From the NCBI RefSeq assembly GCF_008386575.1, contig NZ_VUOA01000022.1:89584-153583 (forward strand): 64,000 nt of DNA. The letters are read 5' to 3'. The translations under genes and the position numbers were made by a program. Each line of letters opens with the position of its first letter. The stretch's first letter is position 1. The notes under the pieces are model-generated. The model saw only the letters and a list, made by a program, of their open reading frames with translations. It was not told the DNA's origin and did no database searches. The DNA comes from Salinarimonas soli. GTDB taxonomy: Bacteria > Pseudomonadota > Alphaproteobacteria > Rhizobiales > Beijerinckiaceae. Of this stretch, positions 61,098 through 64,000 are shown in pieces.

Positions 61098-61356
61098 AGC
61101 GGGGCACCTCGAATGTGTCTGCCCCTTGTCTAAATATTAGAAATGAATATCACGCTTTAGACGGTCACTTAGATTTAGTGTCGGTTTTTACATGCACTTA
61201 ACCGTTCAAGCTTCGCCGCTCCGTGCGTCTCTTCGTGCCTGTCCACTTGCACAGATTCGCCTACCGTGAGACTAACCTCTTTGCGTTCGGGCTGGGCGCG
61301 GTCAGGTCCACCGATCGACCGAAGCCCGGGCCGGGCGCCAACATTCGGACCAGACC

Positions 61357-62790
61357 TTGCACCCCGACGAACCAACCTCGCCACCTTCAGACGATGGGCT
61401 TCGCCGCAAGGCTCTGACCGGTGCGGCTATGATGGCCGCGCGCCAGCTCGTCTCCATATTCCTGAAACTTATTGGTGTTGTGCTAATCACCCGCTATCTC
61501 GGACCTGAGCGATACGGCAGTTATGTAGCTGCTCTCGGCGTGTACCAGTTCCTGGTTGCAGTTGGCAGCGTCGGCATTAACATCGCACTCCTGCGTCACG
61601 AAGGAGATCTCGATAGATCATATATTGGGACCGCCACAACAATCGTGGTTATCATCTCAGCAATCCTCCTTATATTAATTGAGCTGGCTATGCCCAGCTT
61701 GGCGTGGTTCATCGGCGTTCAAGGTTTTGCGGAATTAGCGCGCTGGCTTTTTCTAGCGCTTCCGCTCCAGCTCCTGATCCTCATACCGATGACGCAGATT
61801 GAGCGTCGGCTTGACTACAAGCCGCTTACGATGATCGAGATCAGCGGTCAGGTACTTTACTACTCCATTGCGGCCCCTCTGATCATCAGCGGTGAAGGAC
61901 CGGTCGCGCTCGTTGCGGCGTATCTCCTACAGCAGATTGCAACGATCATCATCACACATTTATATATTGGCCGTGCTCCCAATTTGAATTGGGACACCAA
62001 TATAGCTCGAACGATAATAAGTTCAGGTATTACTTTTTCTCTTGCGAATTGGATCTGGATGGGGCGTTCATTGGTAAACCCATTGATAATTGGCAGCCAA
62101 CTCGGGGCATATGCGGTCGGCATTGTGAGTCTAGTAGTCGGTATTTTAGAAATGCTCACGATTCTTAAATTCGTTGCTTGGCGGCTTACGATCGCTGTGA
62201 TAGCGCGCTTTCCTGATGACCATGATCGAATCAGGCGCGCGATAACGCAAGGTATGGAGCTCCAGATTATCAGTACGGGAACATTCTTGTTGGGCTTTGG
62301 TTGGTTGGGCCATTGGATTGTACCAATTGCTTTCGGCGAACGATGGCTACCTGCACTCGAACTGTATCCATATGTTGCGATTGTATATCTTACGACAGCG
62401 CCTTTTAATATGATGACAGCCACTATGTCTGCGCTTGGATTTAATAAATATCTGGCGTATTTCCATGTTTCATACATAGTTTCTTTCGCTACTGCAGCCT
62501 TCATTCTAGTACCTATATTCGGAATACGCGGTTACGGTCTAGGAGAGATCGCCGCCCTTCCTACATATCTACTACTCCATGCCCTCTTGACGCGGCAGAT
62601 TGGTGCACCGAATTATCGTATCGCAGCACTCTGGTGGACGGCAGCGGCGATCGGATTATTCTGGCGCGAACTTGGCGTATGGGCGATAGTCGCGCCATTT
62701 GCAGTACTCGGCCTTCCGGTTTCCTGGAAGCGACTTTATGGATACATAACATCAGTCTACCCAGGAATGTCTCAGCGTCGTTCGCCCTAG
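61357..62790 (+). CDS. Polysaccharide flippase (Wzx-like, MATE/MOP superfamily)
   Basis: 477 residues from TTG 61357, about 12-14 helices. The opening LRRKALTGAAMMAARQLVSIFLKLIGVVLITRYLGPERYGSYVAALGVYQ (landmark parts) is typical of O-unit flippases. It would move lipid-linked units to the periplasm for the polymerase. ATG 61429 is an alternative start inside the first helix. From about 61600 the gene is clearly AT-richer than the rest of the window, a sign of transfer. Its stop TAG (62788-62790) consists of the IS target TA plus the first base of the inserted IS. Confidence 0.92.
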   Translation: MHPDEPTSPPSDDGLRRKALTGAAMMAARQLVSIFLKLIGVVLITRYLGPERYGSYVAALGVYQFLVAVGSVGINIALLRHEGDLDRSYIGTATTIVVIISAILLILIELAMPSLAWFIGVQGFAELARWLFLALPLQLLILIPMTQIERRLDYKPLTMIEISGQVLYYSIAAPLIISGEGPVALVAAYLLQQIATIIITHLYIGRAPNLNWDTNIARTIISSGITFSLANWIWMGRSLVNPLIIGSQLGAYAVGIVSLVVGILEMLTILKFVAWRLTIAVIARFPDDHDRIRRAITQGMELQIISTGTFLLGFGWLGHWIVPIAFGERWLPALELYPYVAIVYLTTAPFNMMTATMSALGFNKYLAYFHVSYIVSFATAAFILVPIFGIRGYGLGEIAALPTYLLLHALLTRQIGAPNYRIAALWWTAAAIGLFWRELGVWAIVAPFAVLGLPVSWKRLYGYITSVYPGMSQRRSP

Positions 62791-63629
62791 GGTCCGGACC
62801 CATAAATGTGTTTGAGCGCGCTGGCGTCCTGTGATTCAGGGTCTCTGAGGAGACCGCCGATGGATTAAGACCGCTTCTGGCTTACGGACGATCAGTTCGC
62901 GAAGATCGCCCCGCATCTGCCCACCAACATGAGGGGCAAGGCGCGGGTCGATGATCGACGCGTGATCTCCGGCATTATCCACGTGCTGAAGTCAGGCGGG
63001 CGCTGGGTGGACGCGCCGGAGGTCTACGGCCCTTGCAAAACCCTCTACAACCGCTTCGTCCGCTGGGCTGTGAAGGGGATCTGGACGGCCCTCTTCCAGG
63101 CTCTCCCGCAGGCAGGCGGCCCGCCTGCTCACGTTTTAATGGACTCGTCTGCCGTGAAGGCCCACCGCTCGGCTGCTGGCGGTAAAGGGGGGAGCAGAGC
63201 CAGGCGATCGCCCGCTCGCGTGGCGGGCGCTCGACCAAGATCCACGCGCTCACGAATCGCCACTGCTGTCCCATCGGCTTCATACTCACGGGCGGGCAGG
63301 TCGCCGATTGCAAGGCAGCAGCGGCGCTTTTGCACCACCTGCCGCCCTCGGCTCGGGTCCTCCATGGCGACAAGGGCTACGACACCAACGCTATCCGCCA
63401 GCAGCTCGAGGCCACTGGCACCCTGCCCAACATACCGCCCAAAGCGAACCGGATCTGGAAGAGGGGCTTCTCGCCCGTGCTCTACCGCGCCCGCAACGCC
63501 ATCGAGCGCATGTTCTGTCGGCTGAAAGACTTCCGCCGCGTCGCGACCCGCTACGACCGGCTCGCTGCCGACTACCTCGCCGCCGTCTGCCGCGCTACGC
63601 CGTCAGCTACTGGTTATGAGTCCAAACCC
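62790..63629 (+). mobile_element. IS5-family insertion sequence (IS427-like), about 840 bp
   Basis: Terminal inverted repeats GGGTCCGGACCCATAA (62790-62805) and TTATGAGTCCAAACCC (63614-63629), 13 of 16 matching. TA duplications flank it (62788-62789 and 63630-63631). Size, ends and TA target fit the IS427 group. It carries a two-frame transposase gene. Confidence 0.85.
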
Positions 63630-63632
63630 TAA
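62860..63632 (+). pseudogene. IS5-family transposase, two frames, with an early stop
   Basis: Frame 1 reads M-D-stop-D-R-F-W-L-T-D-D-Q-F-A-K-I, so a TAA at 62866-62868 follows the second codon of the usual start; ATG 62929 (MRGKARVDD) could restart. Near the DDE Asp (VLMDSSAVKAH) the frame meets A3G6 at 63184-63192; a -1 shift there joins it to GEQSQAIARSRGGRSTKIHAL...HGDKGYDTNAI...RARNAIERMFCRLKDFRRVATRYDR. That matches the programmed frameshift of this IS group. The stop TAA (63630-63632) uses the flanking TA. Confidence 0.75.
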
Positions 63633-63942
63633 GTAGCCGTTCTTACAAAATGCTGCTCTTTTGGGGCCATCGACTGAACGGGAGATACTGGCGGAACCAT
63701 TGCCTTTTCCGTCACAAATAGCTGGGCCCGGCTGCGCGCTTCGTGGAATACCGGAAGCGCGACGCAGCCGTTGAAAACGGAGGACGCCTCTGTTAAAGCG
63801 CGTAGAAGCGTACGCGAAAAACATGTATGTCGCTTTTAGCGGCCTAGTTCGGTTTGGATCGAACGAACCTAGGCTTGGCTCGCTTGAAATCCTCTCTAAA
63901 GAGAATAGTGGGAGGATATATCTCGGATGGAGAAGTGAATTA
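63633..63942. other. Gene-free stretch after the IS
   Basis: About 310 bases of lower GC with no supported gene. It begins with what was the original sequence downstream of the flippase stop. GGAGAAG near its end is the ribosome site of the next gene. Confidence 0.45.
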
Positions 63943-64000
63943 ATGTACCGTCCTTTTGGTGTTTTTAGGACATTCCTTGCATTGCTGGTGATTGTGCAGC
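63943..64000 (+). CDS. Start of a probable acyltransferase (partial)
   Basis: The frame opens MYRPFGVFRTFLALLVIVQ and runs off the window. GGAGAAG lies about 7 bases before the ATG. A 'YRPFG.FR..LAL.V' opening followed by a helix resembles membrane acyltransferases that decorate polysaccharides, which fits the locus, but nineteen residues are little evidence. Confidence 0.4.
   Translation, partial: MYRPFGVFRTFLALLVIVQ

Noticed and set aside
1-64000. tRNA, rRNA, CRISPR arrays, riboswitches, prophage
   Set aside because: No cloverleaf, ribosomal sequence, regularly spaced repeats or phage structural genes were recognised by eye; a covariance-model search would be needed to exclude small RNAs.

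Overview
The window is very GC-rich DNA in which most genes abut or overlap by four bases. It looks like the chromosome of an alphaproteobacterium of the order Hyphomicrobiales (Rhizobiales), close to Methylobacteriaceae/Beijerinckiaceae. The reasons are codon bias, the gene families present (cyanide-insensitive-type cydAB with a DUF2474 peptide, an mmsA/mmsB valine module, trpS next to murJ, a DUF1206 protein, a BTLCP protease), intergenic repeats typical of that group, and several perfect GGAAC-N16/17-CGTT promoters, the signature of the alphaproteobacterial general stress sigma factor EcfG. The genus is inference.

Layout. 1-154: tail of a SIS-domain protein. 164-11589 (minus): a nine-gene catabolic/uptake operon: amidohydrolase, two permeases, binding protein and two ATPases of a peptide-type ABC importer, a ThDP enzyme, an isochorismatase-fold protein and a flavoprotein. 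Two copies of a ~160-bp repeat sit at 2173-2332 and 9781-9939. 11.8-15.4 kb: M3 oligopeptidase, TauE/SafE permease, a small stress protein. 15.4-18.1 kb: cydABX-type oxidase. 18.2-21.5 kb: metallo-beta-lactamase-fold hydrolase, dienelactone hydrolase, tyrosine phosphatase, GNAT. 21.5-27.4 kb: valine catabolism (mmsB, acyl-CoA dehydrogenase, mmsA) with two small membrane proteins, a lipoprotein and a divergent LysR regulator. 27.7-36.6 kb: diguanylate cyclase, trpS, murJ, two stress proteins, clpB, lytic transglycosylase, a small protein. 36.8-40.6 kb: yehZYXW-type osmoprotectant importer, then TerB and a class I amidotransferase. 42-49.3 kb: DUF2939, DUF1206, a GGDEF-EAL protein, small proteins, a nuclease-like protein.

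49.7-64 kb is an exopolysaccharide locus: UDP-glucose dehydrogenase, a chain-length regulator/tyrosine kinase, an export lipoprotein, an O-antigen-ligase/polymerase, a glycosyltransferase, a flippase, a transglutaminase-like protease and the start of a probable acyltransferase. Two diverged copies of an unfamiliar secreted protein (51203-51832 and 59045-59590) lie inside it. The last 4-6 kb is lower in GC and carries a degraded IS5-family copy and a recent IS5-family copy that landed in the flippase stop codon.

Main points of interest: four or five EcfG-type promoters, one in front of cydAB and one that moves the start of the DUF1206 gene; two genes with no usable ATG/GTG/TTG start that appear to begin at CTG inside a CTGA stop/start overlap; the paralogous secreted proteins of the polysaccharide locus; the IS insertion that exchanged a TAA stop for TAG; and two families of intergenic repeats. 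No tRNA, rRNA or CRISPR array was recognised.
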